Origin: SHZL01 sp963815185
GTDB lineage: Bacteria > Pseudomonadota > Gammaproteobacteria > Xanthomonadales > SZUA-36
Assembly (NCBI GenBank): GCA_963815185.1
Contig: CAWFGC010000004.1
Location: 248,001-312,000 of the forward strand
Length of the DNA: 64,000 nt
Reading direction: 5' to 3'
Each line of letters starts with the position of its first letter. Within the stretch, counting starts at the first letter, position 1. The notes beneath the pieces are model-generated. The model was not told the DNA's origin, did not search any database, and saw nothing but the letters and a program-made list of their open reading frames with translations. Positions 46,881-56,066 of this stretch are shown here, one piece after another. A program made the position numbers and the translations under genes.

Positions 46881-49167
46881 TCATGCATCAGCCGCCTGTT
46901 TTGCTTTGATCGCGGCACAAACCGTATGCGGCGCCATGGGCATGGCGTTCATCCGCACACCCACAGCATCGTAAATCGCGTTCGCGATCGCCGCAGCAGG
47001 CGGTATGATCGAATGTTCGCCGCATCCCCGGACTCCGTACGGATGGAAGCGGATTGGGCGATTCCAGTATTACCGTTTCAATCATTGGTATATCCAATGT
47101 CGTCGGCATGCGGTAGTCCAGCAGACTTGTGTTTTTCAGATGCCCATCAGCATCGTAGAAGTATCCTTCATTCAAAGCCATGCCGATCCCCTGCACGGTC
47201 GCTCCCTGCATTTGCCCTTCAACGTAATCTGGATGTACTGCCTTACCTACATCCTGAAATACCGTATAGCGCAGGATATCCACCTTACCGGTTTCAGGAT
47301 CCACCTCTACATCGACCAGGTGCACGGTAGTGCCAGGGATGAAACTTTGAGGTGACTTGGTGAGATGGACAGTGATAGGCCCGCCGGTTTCATGCAGTTT
47401 CTCGCACAATTCGCCAAACGACATGGACAGGTTTGAATCTTCTTTGTTGCTGAAAACCCCTTGGTCCACGCTGATCAATTCGGGAGCGGTTTCCCAAAGC
47501 AGGGCAGCCCGTTCGGACATTTGCTTCAATATCTCCTGCGCAGCATCATAGATTACGACACCGGTTGCGTAGGTAGTGCGGCTCCCCACTGTGGGCAAGG
47601 CAAATCCAACAGCTTCGGTATCCCCGACCGATGCAGTTACGTGCTTCACGTCGATCCCCAAGGCCTCGGCTGCCTGCATCGCAAAAGTCATGCGTGTTCC
47701 GCTCAAATCCGGGGAGCCAGTTGTAAGCTGCACCGAACCATCCGGATTGACCGACATCTTTGCGCTGGATGTCGCACCCAGGCCAAACCACATCGAGTAG
47801 GCGAGGCCCCGTCCCTGATTCTTGCCGGTGAGTGGAGCCGTGTAATGAGGATGGGCCTTGACCGTCTCCATCATGGCAACCGTATCGATCGGCGGACAGG
47901 GGAATCCCGGCACCAGCAGATCACCCGATTTTGTCAGATTTTTCATCCGGATATCGATGAGATCCATTTTGAGCTCATGGGCAAGTTCATCGATTACCTG
48001 TTCCACCGCAAATAAGGACTGGGCGGCGCCGGGTGCCCGGTAGGGGCGCATCGTCGGCTTGTTGACGATGACGTCAAAGCCGTTGATCTGGATATTGGGA
48101 ATGTTGTAGCGAGATGTCGACGCCACGGCGCCGAGGAAAATCGGTCCTCCGGCATATGCGCCGGCCTCGTAGGCCAGATGCAAATCTCCTGCAACCAGTG
48201 TGCCATCCTTTTTTGCACCAAGCTTCACCTTGATAAAGGTGCCGGAACTCGGTCCGGTGGCCCGCAACACTTCGTCGCGCCGCAGCGCAATTTTGACCGG
48301 GCGATGGGACTTTTTTGAAAGCATCGCCGCAACCGGTTCCAGATACATGCGCTCCTTGCCGCCAAAACCGCCGCCAATTTCCATCGGCACTACCCTGATA
48401 TTGCCCATCGGCAACAACAGCACTTCGGCCAGATGATCGCGCAGGTTGAACGTTCCCTGGGTTGCGGTCCAGACAGTGATGTGGTCATTGGCGTCCCAGT
48501 TCACGGTCGTGACGTGGCTTTCGATATAGCCCTGGTGGATGGTCGCCGAAGTGAACTCACGTTCGATGATGACGTCTGCTTCGGCAAAACCCTTCTCAGG
48601 ATCGCCACTGCCCAGTTGCATGCGCGATGCGTTTGGCAGGTAATTCTCCGTTGCAAAAACAAAAGCACCGGGCAGGAAATTTTCGTGGATGACGGGCGCA
48701 TCGGCGGCCATGGCGGTCCTTACGTCCATCACCGGCGGCAAAAGTTCATATTCCACCTTGATCAGATTTACCGCTTCTTCCGCAACGTGGGGATTGTCCG
48801 CCGCCACGCCGGCCACCGCATGACCGTCATACAGGACTTTGTCCCGCGCGATGCAGTTGGCGGCGACATCAGCCATGTTAATCATGCCGGCCGCACCCTG
48901 GCTGACCATGACGTCATCGATCCTGGGAAAATCGGCGCCCGTTACCACGGCGCGCACTCCGGGTAACGCTTCGGCGGCACTGGTGTCAATGGACTTGATT
49001 CTTGCATGGGCGTGGGGGCTGCGAAGTATTCTTCCATGGATCATGTTGGGCAGATAGAAATCATCGGCGAACAAGGCGCGGCCCAATACCTTGTCCAATC
49101 CGTCGGGCCGGACCGGACGTGTGCCGAGTACGCGAAATTTCTCTACCGCGGAATCCGGCTTGTTCAT
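46881..49167 (-). CDS. Molybdenum hydroxylase large subunit (HcrA/XDH-like), frameshifted near 47045
   Basis: The molybdopterin-binding subunit, about 762 residues, of a three-subunit xanthine-oxidase-family enzyme. It starts MNKPDSAVEKFRVLGTRPVR, with GRALFADDFYLPNMIHGRIL, then the Mo-site GGGFGGKERMYLEP and YRAPGAAQSLFAVEQ. The frame breaks in the last 55 codons. The correct end reads HPYGVRGCGEHSIIPPAAAI with the catalytic Glu, and stops at 46881. The CODH-specific CSFR loop is absent, so it is not a CO dehydrogenase. No signal peptide is present, so it acts in the cytoplasm. 4-hydroxybenzoyl-CoA reductase or an N-heterocycle/aldehyde hydroxylase are the best analogues. Confidence 0.88.
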
Positions 49168-49649
49168 CGTTGCGCCTCCATCATGCTTTCCGCAGCAACC
49201 ATTACCGAACGGACCAGTTTGTCGTAGCCGGTGCAGCGGCACAGATTACCGGCCAGCCAATGCCTGATTTGTTGTTCATCCGGTTGCGGGAATTCATCGA
49301 GCAGTGCCTTGGCAGCCATAAGAAAACCAGGGGTGCAGATACCGCATTGCATACCGGTTTGCTCCAGGAAGGCTTTTTGCAACGGATGCAATTCACCATC
49401 TTTGGCCAGACCTTCTATGGTTTCGACATCACTGCCTTCTGTCTCGACCGCCAGGACGCAACAGGAATCGACCAGGATACCGTCCATGATGACGCTACAG
49501 GCTCCACAATTTCCATCGTTGCAACCTTCTTTGGTGCCGGTCAGGTACAAAACATCACGCAGGACTTCAAGCAGGCTCTGTCTTGGTTCACAGAGAAAAT
49601 CAACGGGTTCACCGTTTATCGTTGTCGTCACATGGGTTCGTTTGCTCAT
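49164..49649 (-). CDS. Molybdenum hydroxylase [2Fe-2S] small subunit
   Basis: A 161-residue iron-sulfur subunit. The first cluster is GCNDGNCGACSVIMDG with a later Cys in SCCVLAV. The second is MQCGICTPGF and NLCRCTGYDKL. It overlaps the large subunit by 4 bp and the FAD subunit by 4 bp, so the three genes are translationally coupled in FAD-FeS-Mo order. It passes electrons from the Mo centre to the FAD subunit. Confidence 0.94.
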   Translation of the reverse strand: MSKRTHVTTTINGEPVDFLCEPRQSLLEVLRDVLYLTGTKEGCNDGNCGACSVIMDGILVDSCCVLAVETEGSDVETIEGLAKDGELHPLQKAFLEQTGMQCGICTPGFLMAAKALLDEFPQPDEQQIRHWLAGNLCRCTGYDKLVRSVMVAAESMMEAQR

Positions 49650-50524
49650 ACTGTTTCTCCCCCGGCGCGCTTGACTGCATCAAGCAAGACTCGCTTGGTC
49701 AATGTTTCCACTAGCTGTAAACGATGTTCCACAGTTCCTCGCATATCATCAATCGGACGCGCTGCGCCTCTCGCGATACGCGCGGCATTCAGAATTGACT
49801 CTTCGTTTACAGGTTTATTGGTCAAGGACGCACCGGCTTCCTCGACAAGCAGAGGCCGCGGAGCCACGGCGCCGATGGCGATTCGGGCGAATTTGAAATT
49901 TTGACCTGCCTCATCCAGTTCAACATAGGCAGCGCAGTTTGCGACGGCAATATCCATTTCGTTGCGCGGGATGAACCGCAGAAACCGGGCGCCTGAATGT
50001 GCAGGCGGGGAGGGAATAAAGACATCGACCAGGATCTCACCGTTTTCGACAACTGTCTTGCCCGGCGCAAGGCAAAATTCTTCGGCAGGAATCCGACGCT
50101 CCCCCTTGCCACTGACGATACGGGCTACGGCTCCGTAGACAATCAATGTTGGAATTGTGTCGGCGCTGGGCGCGGCGTTACACAAGTTACCGCCGATGCT
50201 GGCGCGGCCCTGGATCTGGATGCCACCGATCAACCTGGCAGAATCCACCAGAGCAGGATACTTTGCCGCGATCTGATCGTTTTCGAAGATTGTTCGGCAA
50301 TTGACGCTGGCGCCGATCGTCAAACCCGCCTCGTCCATCCTTAATTCGGATAACTCAGCAATTTTCTTGACGTCGATTACCAGATCAGGCCGCTTTCTTC
50401 TGGCTCGCATCAAAACAATCAAATCAGTACCACCCGCCAGCAGGTTGGTCGAGCCTTTATGGGTGGCCATCAAACCGATAGCCTCTTTTAGACTGGCAGG
50501 GGCGCGATATTCGAAATCATGCAT
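49646..50524 (-). CDS. Molybdenum hydroxylase FAD-binding subunit (CoxM/HcrB-like)
   Basis: A 292-residue FAD protein. The pyrophosphate-binding loop is LAGGTDLIVLMRARRKRPD and the second signature is IQGRASIGGNLCNAAPSADT. The C-terminal CO-dehydrogenase flavoprotein domain follows. No extra [4Fe-4S] insert, as found in the 4-hydroxybenzoyl-CoA reductase beta subunit, is apparent, which points to an ordinary hydroxylase working in the oxidative direction. It is the first gene of the operon 50524 to 45318. Confidence 0.92.
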   Translation of the reverse strand: MHDFEYRAPASLKEAIGLMATHKGSTNLLAGGTDLIVLMRARRKRPDLVIDVKKIAELSELRMDEAGLTIGASVNCRTIFENDQIAAKYPALVDSARLIGGIQIQGRASIGGNLCNAAPSADTIPTLIVYGAVARIVSGKGERRIPAEEFCLAPGKTVVENGEILVDVFIPSPPAHSGARFLRFIPRNEMDIAVANCAAYVELDEAGQNFKFARIAIGAVAPRPLLVEEAGASLTNKPVNEESILNAARIARGAARPIDDMRGTVEHRLQLVETLTKRVLLDAVKRAGGETV

Positions 50525-50679
50525 TAATCAATTCTCCTTAAAAGGCAGGGTCGCGCATTGAAATACACATAAGCCGTTTTGATGATATCAGTCCAGATCA
50601 GTCTGATTCACCCGATTACCGCAATGGGGGCAAATAGGCATGCCGGTATCGCGGTGATAACTATAAGGCAGGGGCCCCT

Positions 50680-50934
50680 TCAATTATTGATAATAACATG
50701 AATAATCAGTATCGTTGCAGGAAAGCAATGATAACGAAAATCAATGTAATTGGCATCCCGGATTCGGTCAGGACGAAAAGAGACAATGCCGCGCCTTAGT
50801 TCGCAGTCTGCGTAGATCAAGCCGGCGCAATCGGCTTTGATAAGTATGCCGTCCTCATCGATTGCGGGGATCGGTACGTCGACCAGCTTCAAATTCTCCG
50901 GGGGGCCAATTTCATCGAGGCGAATGGCTTTCAT
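50680..50934 (-). pseudogene. N-terminal remnant of a zinc-type alcohol dehydrogenase/quinone oxidoreductase
   Basis: The first 49 or so residues, beginning MKAIRLDEIGPPENLKLVDV and continuing with VPIPAIDEDGILIKADCAG and YADCELRRG, are a clear MDR GroES-like N terminus. Similarity then stops and the frame runs on through unrelated sequence. A full enzyme needs about 320 residues. The remnant lies upstream of the molybdenum hydroxylase operon and downstream of the berberine-bridge oxidase, at an evident rearrangement joint. Confidence 0.7.
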
Positions 50935-50994
50935 TGCAAAGACCTTTTTCGATCATTGTGATAGTTTTTCAAATACGCGTCCCGTTTTCTGCTT

Positions 50995-52446
50995 CTAGCT
51001 GCCGAGGTCGAAGGGCGGTGGCAGAAGACCATCAGGATCGTATCGTCTATGAATGCCTGCAAGACGTTTCCAGTTCGCTTCTGAAAAGCATTTCCTGGCC
51101 CAGTTCGGTCGACGAATAATGTCTGTTTCATTGATATAGCAGCCGTTCATTACGTCTTGCAGTGATTCGGCGATCTGGTCCATCCATTGCATGTGCACCG
51201 CATCATCCGTTGCCGAATCCCAACGCGTGGACCAATTCAGGAACAGCGGCGCCGTCACTGAACAGGCGGCATCCTCCGGCAAATCCGTGTTGGATCGATA
51301 GTTGGCGATGATGACCGTCTTACCTGCTGGTGTCTTTTGAAAATATTCAGCCATGACCTTCACGGCCGTCCGTGGCGTCTGCGCCCAGGCGGTTTCATTC
51401 GCGAGTCGATTTGGCGCCGAGGTGAAAGTCAATGCCAGCACCTCTGCAAAGGTCACAGGCTCAAGCTCCTTGGCAAATAGACGGCCGGTCTCAGGGATAT
51501 CGCCCAATAAGGCATTCAGCAAAGTCCTGGCCTCATCTTCGTCGTCGGCGAAACAAACGGCCGAAAGCACACATTGTTTCCCTCCACTGCCGTCTTCCAT
51601 GATGAACGACATTTCAATTTTTGAATCCTGCCGCTGTCTTGCCTGTTCCAGCCAATCGATCATCGTATGAACCTGGTCAGGAGAAAAAACATAGGTACTT
51701 TGGGTGATGGCGCGTGGCATCGGAAATACCTTGAGATGATAGCGGGTGACTACGCCGCAAAAGGCCGGTCCGGCACCGCGTGCCGCCCAGAACAGGTCCG
51801 GATACGCATCCCTCGTGACCGTAAGCCTTTCGCCTGCAGCAGTGACGAGATCGATGGCCTCCACATTGAAACAGGCAAAGCGGTTCCAATGCTCACCATT
51901 CCAGCCCATGCCGCCACCGAGCAGGAAGCCGCCCAGCGCAACGGTTGGGCAGTGTGCAACCGGAAATGCCAGTCCATCAGTAGCCAGCATGGAACTGAAT
52001 TCGGCGCCTAAAATACCCGGCTGTACATGGGCCGTGTGCGTGCCGACATCGATTTTGATATCCCGCAATTGTGATACGTTCAAAAGGATACCGCCCTCGC
52101 GCAGATAGCAGGCCACATAATTGTGGCCAACACCTCGTATGGCCACCTGCATTCCCTGGTTTCTCGCATACTCCATCGTTGCAATGACATCCTCTTCTGT
52201 TTTTGCGTTTACAATCAGTTGCGGAAATCGATTCGGCTTAATGGCTTGCCACACTGCATTTCGTCGCGCCTGTTCATAAGCCGCGTCCCCGCGCTGGTAG
52301 ATATCACCGCTCACTTCGAGATGATGTTTGGCTCCAGGGGCCTTATTGTTTCCATTGGCATGCAGCAGCGGCACGGCAGAACCACCCAGGGCAATACCAC
52401 CAAGTGCAGCCAGAAAGGATCGTCGTGTTTTACGAATAGCGGTCAT
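50995..52446 (-). CDS. FAD-linked oxidase, berberine-bridge-enzyme type, Tat-exported
   Basis: A 483-residue secreted flavoprotein oxidase. The N terminus is a twin-arginine signal, KTRRSFLAALGGIALGG. The PCMH FAD domain has MQVAIRGVGHNY, where a His would carry covalent FAD, and LGGFLLGGGMGWNGEHWNR. The C-terminal BBE domain ends with INETDIIRRPNWARKCF. These enzymes oxidise sugars, alcohols or phenolic and alkaloid substrates with O2. It is divergent from the tannase-family gene, 178 bp apart, so both may be extracytoplasmic steps on plant-type substrates. Confidence 0.9.
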   Translation of the reverse strand: MTAIRKTRRSFLAALGGIALGGSAVPLLHANGNNKAPGAKHHLEVSGDIYQRGDAAYEQARRNAVWQAIKPNRFPQLIVNAKTEEDVIATMEYARNQGMQVAIRGVGHNYVACYLREGGILLNVSQLRDIKIDVGTHTAHVQPGILGAEFSSMLATDGLAFPVAHCPTVALGGFLLGGGMGWNGEHWNRFACFNVEAIDLVTAAGERLTVTRDAYPDLFWAARGAGPAFCGVVTRYHLKVFPMPRAITQSTYVFSPDQVHTMIDWLEQARQRQDSKIEMSFIMEDGSGGKQCVLSAVCFADDEDEARTLLNALLGDIPETGRLFAKELEPVTFAEVLALTFTSAPNRLANETAWAQTPRTAVKVMAEYFQKTPAGKTVIIANYRSNTDLPEDAACSVTAPLFLNWSTRWDSATDDAVHMQWMDQIAESLQDVMNGCYINETDIIRRPNWARKCFSEANWKRLAGIHRRYDPDGLLPPPFDLGS

Positions 52447-52624
52447 TGGATTCCTATCCCGAGAGCGTAATTGCAGATGAATTGCCCGTTCGATTCAGGG
52501 AAGAGTCGTCGAATTTGCATCGTGATTCAAATCAACACTTAGAGAGTGATGCATAAGATGATATAACATCAACCGAATCGCGATTGGCAACAGTGACTGG
52601 TGCTGATCTTAAACCAACGGATTA

Positions 52625-54244
52625 ATGAGTGAGGACGGCATGGTGATGAGGCGAAACAACCAACTCAAGCGAAGCGTATATCCTGGTAGAAAGCGGTTGA
52701 TGTTGCATATCAGCGCACTATTCTGCTTATCGATATCCGCTATTACGCCTGTTTTGGCTGATGGTGCGGCGACGGCAGCAAGCGACATGGAAATCCCGGC
52801 AGTGATGGAATGTGCGCAATTGCTGCGCGAGGATTTCTCACGGATCCCGGATGCGGCAACGGCGATCATGGCGGCAGAGGTCGCCCATGCCGATGCAGGC
52901 ACTGAAGAATTTTGTGCTGTAAAAGGGTATATCCAGCCGCAGATTCAGTTTGAAATGCGGCTGCCGACCAGGACCTGGAATGGGCGTTATTTGCAGACCG
53001 GCTGCGGCGGTACCTGCGGACAGGTCAATATTCAGGATTGTAATGATGCTCTGGCGCAGAATTTTGCCGTGGCTGCACAGAACATGGGCCATGTCTCTTT
53101 TCGGGACGCGCTGTGGGGCAGCGATCCTGCGTTGCGATATGATTATGGCCCGCGCTCCACTCACGCCATGGCGGTCGTTGCCAAGGTCATTACCGAACGT
53201 TTCTATGGTCAAAAAGTAGCGTACTCCTATCTGCGGGGTTGTTCTACGGGCGGTCGGGAGGGGCTGTTGGCCGCACTGCACTGGCCGGAAGACTTCAATG
53301 GCATTGTCGCCGGCGATCCGGCTTTTCCTTCTCGCCAGGGCGGAATCATGAATAACTGGATAGCCCATCATCTGAATACCGATGAAGGCATTCCGGTCTT
53401 TGACCAGGAAAAGCTCGCATTTCTCAATTCGCAGGTGTTGGCGAAGTGCGATGCAATCGACGGACTGAAAGACGGTATCATCGAAGATCCACGCAACTGC
53501 GATTTTGATATTGCCGCGGTGAACGTATGCCCGCAAGGGACAGATGCGGCAGACTGCCTCACCAAACAGCAAGTTGAAGCAGCCCAAAAATTGTATGAAG
53601 GTCCCAGGAACAGTGTTACCGGGGAGCGCTTATATCCGGGCTGGGTTGTGTTCGGCAGCGAAAAATCCTGGAGCCCGGCACTCAACATAAACTATGCCGA
53701 TCAATTCCTGCGTTTTCTGGCTTATGCAGATAACCCGCCTTTGTCCTACAGTTATCGGGATTTCAACTTCGATACGGATATCACAAAGCTGGAGAAATAT
53801 GCGGCCGTGTATGATCCCGTCGCACCTCATACAGATCCGGACATGAGCGCCTTTCACCAAGCGGGTGGAAAGTTGATCGTTTATCACGGCTGGGCTGACG
53901 GCACTGTTTCCCCATTGACTTCAGTTGATTTCTATTCTGAAGTTGCCCGGAAAGAAGGGGGTATGGACAAAGTCAGGGACTGGTATCGGATGTATATGGT
54001 GCCGGGTATGTTTCATTGCCGCGGCGGCGGTGTGCCGGATCAGTTTGACATGCTGAGCAGTATCGTGGCCTGGGTTGAGAGGAACCAGGCGCCGGAAAGC
54101 ATCCTGGCCAGGCAAATGGATGGTGAGAAGGTGGTGCGCTCAAGGCCGTTATATCCCTATCCCACAGTGGCTCGTTACAGTGGCACAGGTGATGTGAATG
54201 AAGCGGCTAACTGGAAGCCGTTTGATCCGCATGGTGGTACATGA
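52625..54244 (+). CDS. Tannase/feruloyl esterase family serine hydrolase, secreted
   Basis: A protein of about 535 residues with an N-terminal signal peptide (HISALFCLSISAITPVLAD). The nucleophile motif is GCSTGGREG, the catalytic Asp is in HGWADGTVSP and the His in GMFHCRGGG. The Cys next to each of Ser and His is the CS-D-HC signature of this family. It would release gallate, ferulate or similar acids from esters. ATG at 52640 has the better ribosome-binding site (GAGGA), so the first five codons may not be used. It lies upstream of the UbiD cluster on the same strand. Confidence 0.92.
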   Translation: MSEDGMVMRRNNQLKRSVYPGRKRLMLHISALFCLSISAITPVLADGAATAASDMEIPAVMECAQLLREDFSRIPDAATAIMAAEVAHADAGTEEFCAVKGYIQPQIQFEMRLPTRTWNGRYLQTGCGGTCGQVNIQDCNDALAQNFAVAAQNMGHVSFRDALWGSDPALRYDYGPRSTHAMAVVAKVITERFYGQKVAYSYLRGCSTGGREGLLAALHWPEDFNGIVAGDPAFPSRQGGIMNNWIAHHLNTDEGIPVFDQEKLAFLNSQVLAKCDAIDGLKDGIIEDPRNCDFDIAAVNVCPQGTDAADCLTKQQVEAAQKLYEGPRNSVTGERLYPGWVVFGSEKSWSPALNINYADQFLRFLAYADNPPLSYSYRDFNFDTDITKLEKYAAVYDPVAPHTDPDMSAFHQAGGKLIVYHGWADGTVSPLTSVDFYSEVARKEGGMDKVRDWYRMYMVPGMFHCRGGGVPDQFDMLSSIVAWVERNQAPESILARQMDGEKVVRSRPLYPYPTVARYSGTGDVNEAANWKPFDPHGGT

Positions 54245-54464
54245 CGACGACATAAAATGGGTATGGGATCCCGACTGACTCCACTCATGCTGACGCGGTT
54301 GTTTAAGTTGACACGACAAACGGATAGGATTACGGATAAGATTATTAACAATACGGCCTGCAAAAGAGAACTTCGCTTGCCGCAACCGGCTGCCAGATGA
54401 TTACCAGCCTGAAATAGAAAATCGATATTTCCGACGGGGTTAATTGACCAAGAGGAGAACGCTA
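54245..54464 (+). other. 220-bp leader before the ubiD cluster
   Basis: No gene is seen. It is AT-richer than its surroundings and probably carries the promoter of the downstream plus-strand set. A good ribosome-binding site, AAGAGGAGA, lies just before the ATG at 54465. Confidence 0.4.
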
Positions 54465-56066
54465 ATGGAAGCTGCAGAAAAAATGCAAGATGCAGCAGAT
54501 GATCTGCAGGCGAGCCAGCAGGTAGAAGAGATTCGCGATAACATGCGCGACTTCATCGAATGGTTGAAGGAAACAGACGAGATCATTGTCGTGACCGAGG
54601 AGGTCGATCCGCGCAACTTTGAATTATCGTCAATCGTGCAACATTGCGAGAATACGCATAACAAGGCGGTTTTGTTCGAGAATGTAAAAGGATTTGACAT
54701 GCCGGTTGTAGCAAATCTGTATGGAACCATTCATCGCTCTGCAATGGCGTTGGGAATTGTACCGACGGAAGAACAGATTGAACGGTTCAAGGATGATCCG
54801 CGCGGCAGCCCTGGCGCCATGGCAGGCATGTCGGGCCGCAAGATGAATGGCTTTGCAATGGATCCCCGAACCCGTGCCGAGTTGATTCTGATAAAAGAAC
54901 TGCTAAAGGATGCTGACAAGCGGGCATATAACAAGGAAAAGCCATATGTAATGGTTGATTCCGCGCCATGCCAGGAAGTTGTCATCACGGACAATATTGA
55001 CGTTTTGGGCCTGCTGCCGGTTGTGTGGCATTTGCAGGAGGACGCAAGCCCCTATATCACGCCGGGCGGACTGGTTCAGAAAGATCCGGATAATGGCCTG
55101 CTCAATATCGGTGTCCGCCGGCATATGGTCAGCCATGAACGCTACAGACCGGATCAAATCGGTGTGCAGATCGGTTCACAAACGCCTGGCGGGAAAATAA
55201 TTCAAAAGTACCACGACAGAGGTGAGCCATGTCCGATGGCAATCTGTCTTGGCCCCGATCCGATAACCCAACTGCTTTCCACTTATTCATCGCCGCATTA
55301 CTGGATGGAACCACCCTACAGCGAATTCGATATGACCGGCGTGATTCGCAACAGGCCTCTGGAATTGGTCAAATGCAAGACCATTGATCTGGAAGTGCCG
55401 GCCAACACCGAGATTGTGATCGAAGGATTATCTCCGCCACCGCCCAATAACAAGATCGATGAAGGGCCAATGATGGAGTTTACCGACTACGCGGGCACGC
55501 ACATAGTGGCCATTCCGTATATGAATGTAACTGCGATTACGTACAGGAAGAATGCAATTTTTCATACCTGCATGTCCGGTAATTCCGAAGAACACCGGGT
55601 CGGTTGCATCTGGTCATTCTTTGGTTATGAGCAAATGGGCCTTGAGCAAATAAAGAAACAGTTTCCGCATGTCATCGATATCGGGATTTGCGCCGGTTCA
55701 CATGGGTTTCATGCGGTCGTTTCGATGAAAAAGACCTATGAGGGTGAAGACCGGCAGGTGCTGCAGTATTTGTTGGCGACCCAGTACTTCAAATTTGTCA
55801 CCGTTGTTGACGATGATATCGATCCCCACAACAGTGAGCAGGTGGAGTGGGCCAAGGCAACCCGTGCCGGCAGACACCCGGAGGATTATATTGTCTCGCC
55901 ACAAATGCCCACCTGGGAAATGGATCCGGAAATTGATCAATATTGGCGGGTGACGAAACTGGGCATACTGGCCACCCGTGATATTGGGGAGAAATACATA
56001 CAACCGGCTCCAGATGCGGCAATGATGAAAAAAGTGAAAACGATATTCGATAAATATGGCAAGTAG
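54465..56066 (+). CDS. UbiD-family (prFMN-dependent) decarboxylase
   Basis: An intact 533-residue decarboxylase. The N-terminal 25 residues form a short helical extension (MEAAEKMQDAADDLQ). Core elements are NLYGTIHRSAMALGIVPTEE, LGPDPITQLLSTYSSPHYW, LVKCKTIDLEVPANTEIVIE and EGPMMEFTDYAG, the catalytic Glu region. It would remove or add a carboxylate on an aromatic or unsaturated acid. It follows a tannase-family esterase, so gallate-like or hydroxybenzoate substrates are attractive, but this is inference. Its stop overlaps the MoxR start by 11 bp. Confidence 0.92.
   Translation: MEAAEKMQDAADDLQASQQVEEIRDNMRDFIEWLKETDEIIVVTEEVDPRNFELSSIVQHCENTHNKAVLFENVKGFDMPVVANLYGTIHRSAMALGIVPTEEQIERFKDDPRGSPGAMAGMSGRKMNGFAMDPRTRAELILIKELLKDADKRAYNKEKPYVMVDSAPCQEVVITDNIDVLGLLPVVWHLQEDASPYITPGGLVQKDPDNGLLNIGVRRHMVSHERYRPDQIGVQIGSQTPGGKIIQKYHDRGEPCPMAICLGPDPITQLLSTYSSPHYWMEPPYSEFDMTGVIRNRPLELVKCKTIDLEVPANTEIVIEGLSPPPPNNKIDEGPMMEFTDYAGTHIVAIPYMNVTAITYRKNAIFHTCMSGNSEEHRVGCIWSFFGYEQMGLEQIKKQFPHVIDIGICAGSHGFHAVVSMKKTYEGEDRQVLQYLLATQYFKFVTVVDDDIDPHNSEQVEWAKATRAGRHPEDYIVSPQMPTWEMDPEIDQYWRVTKLGILATRDIGEKYIQPAPDAAMMKKVKTIFDKYGK

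Noticed and set aside
46881..50524. Carbon monoxide dehydrogenase (CoxMSL)
   Set aside because: The gene order fits, but the large subunit lacks the CSFR active-site loop that carries the Cu-binding Cys.
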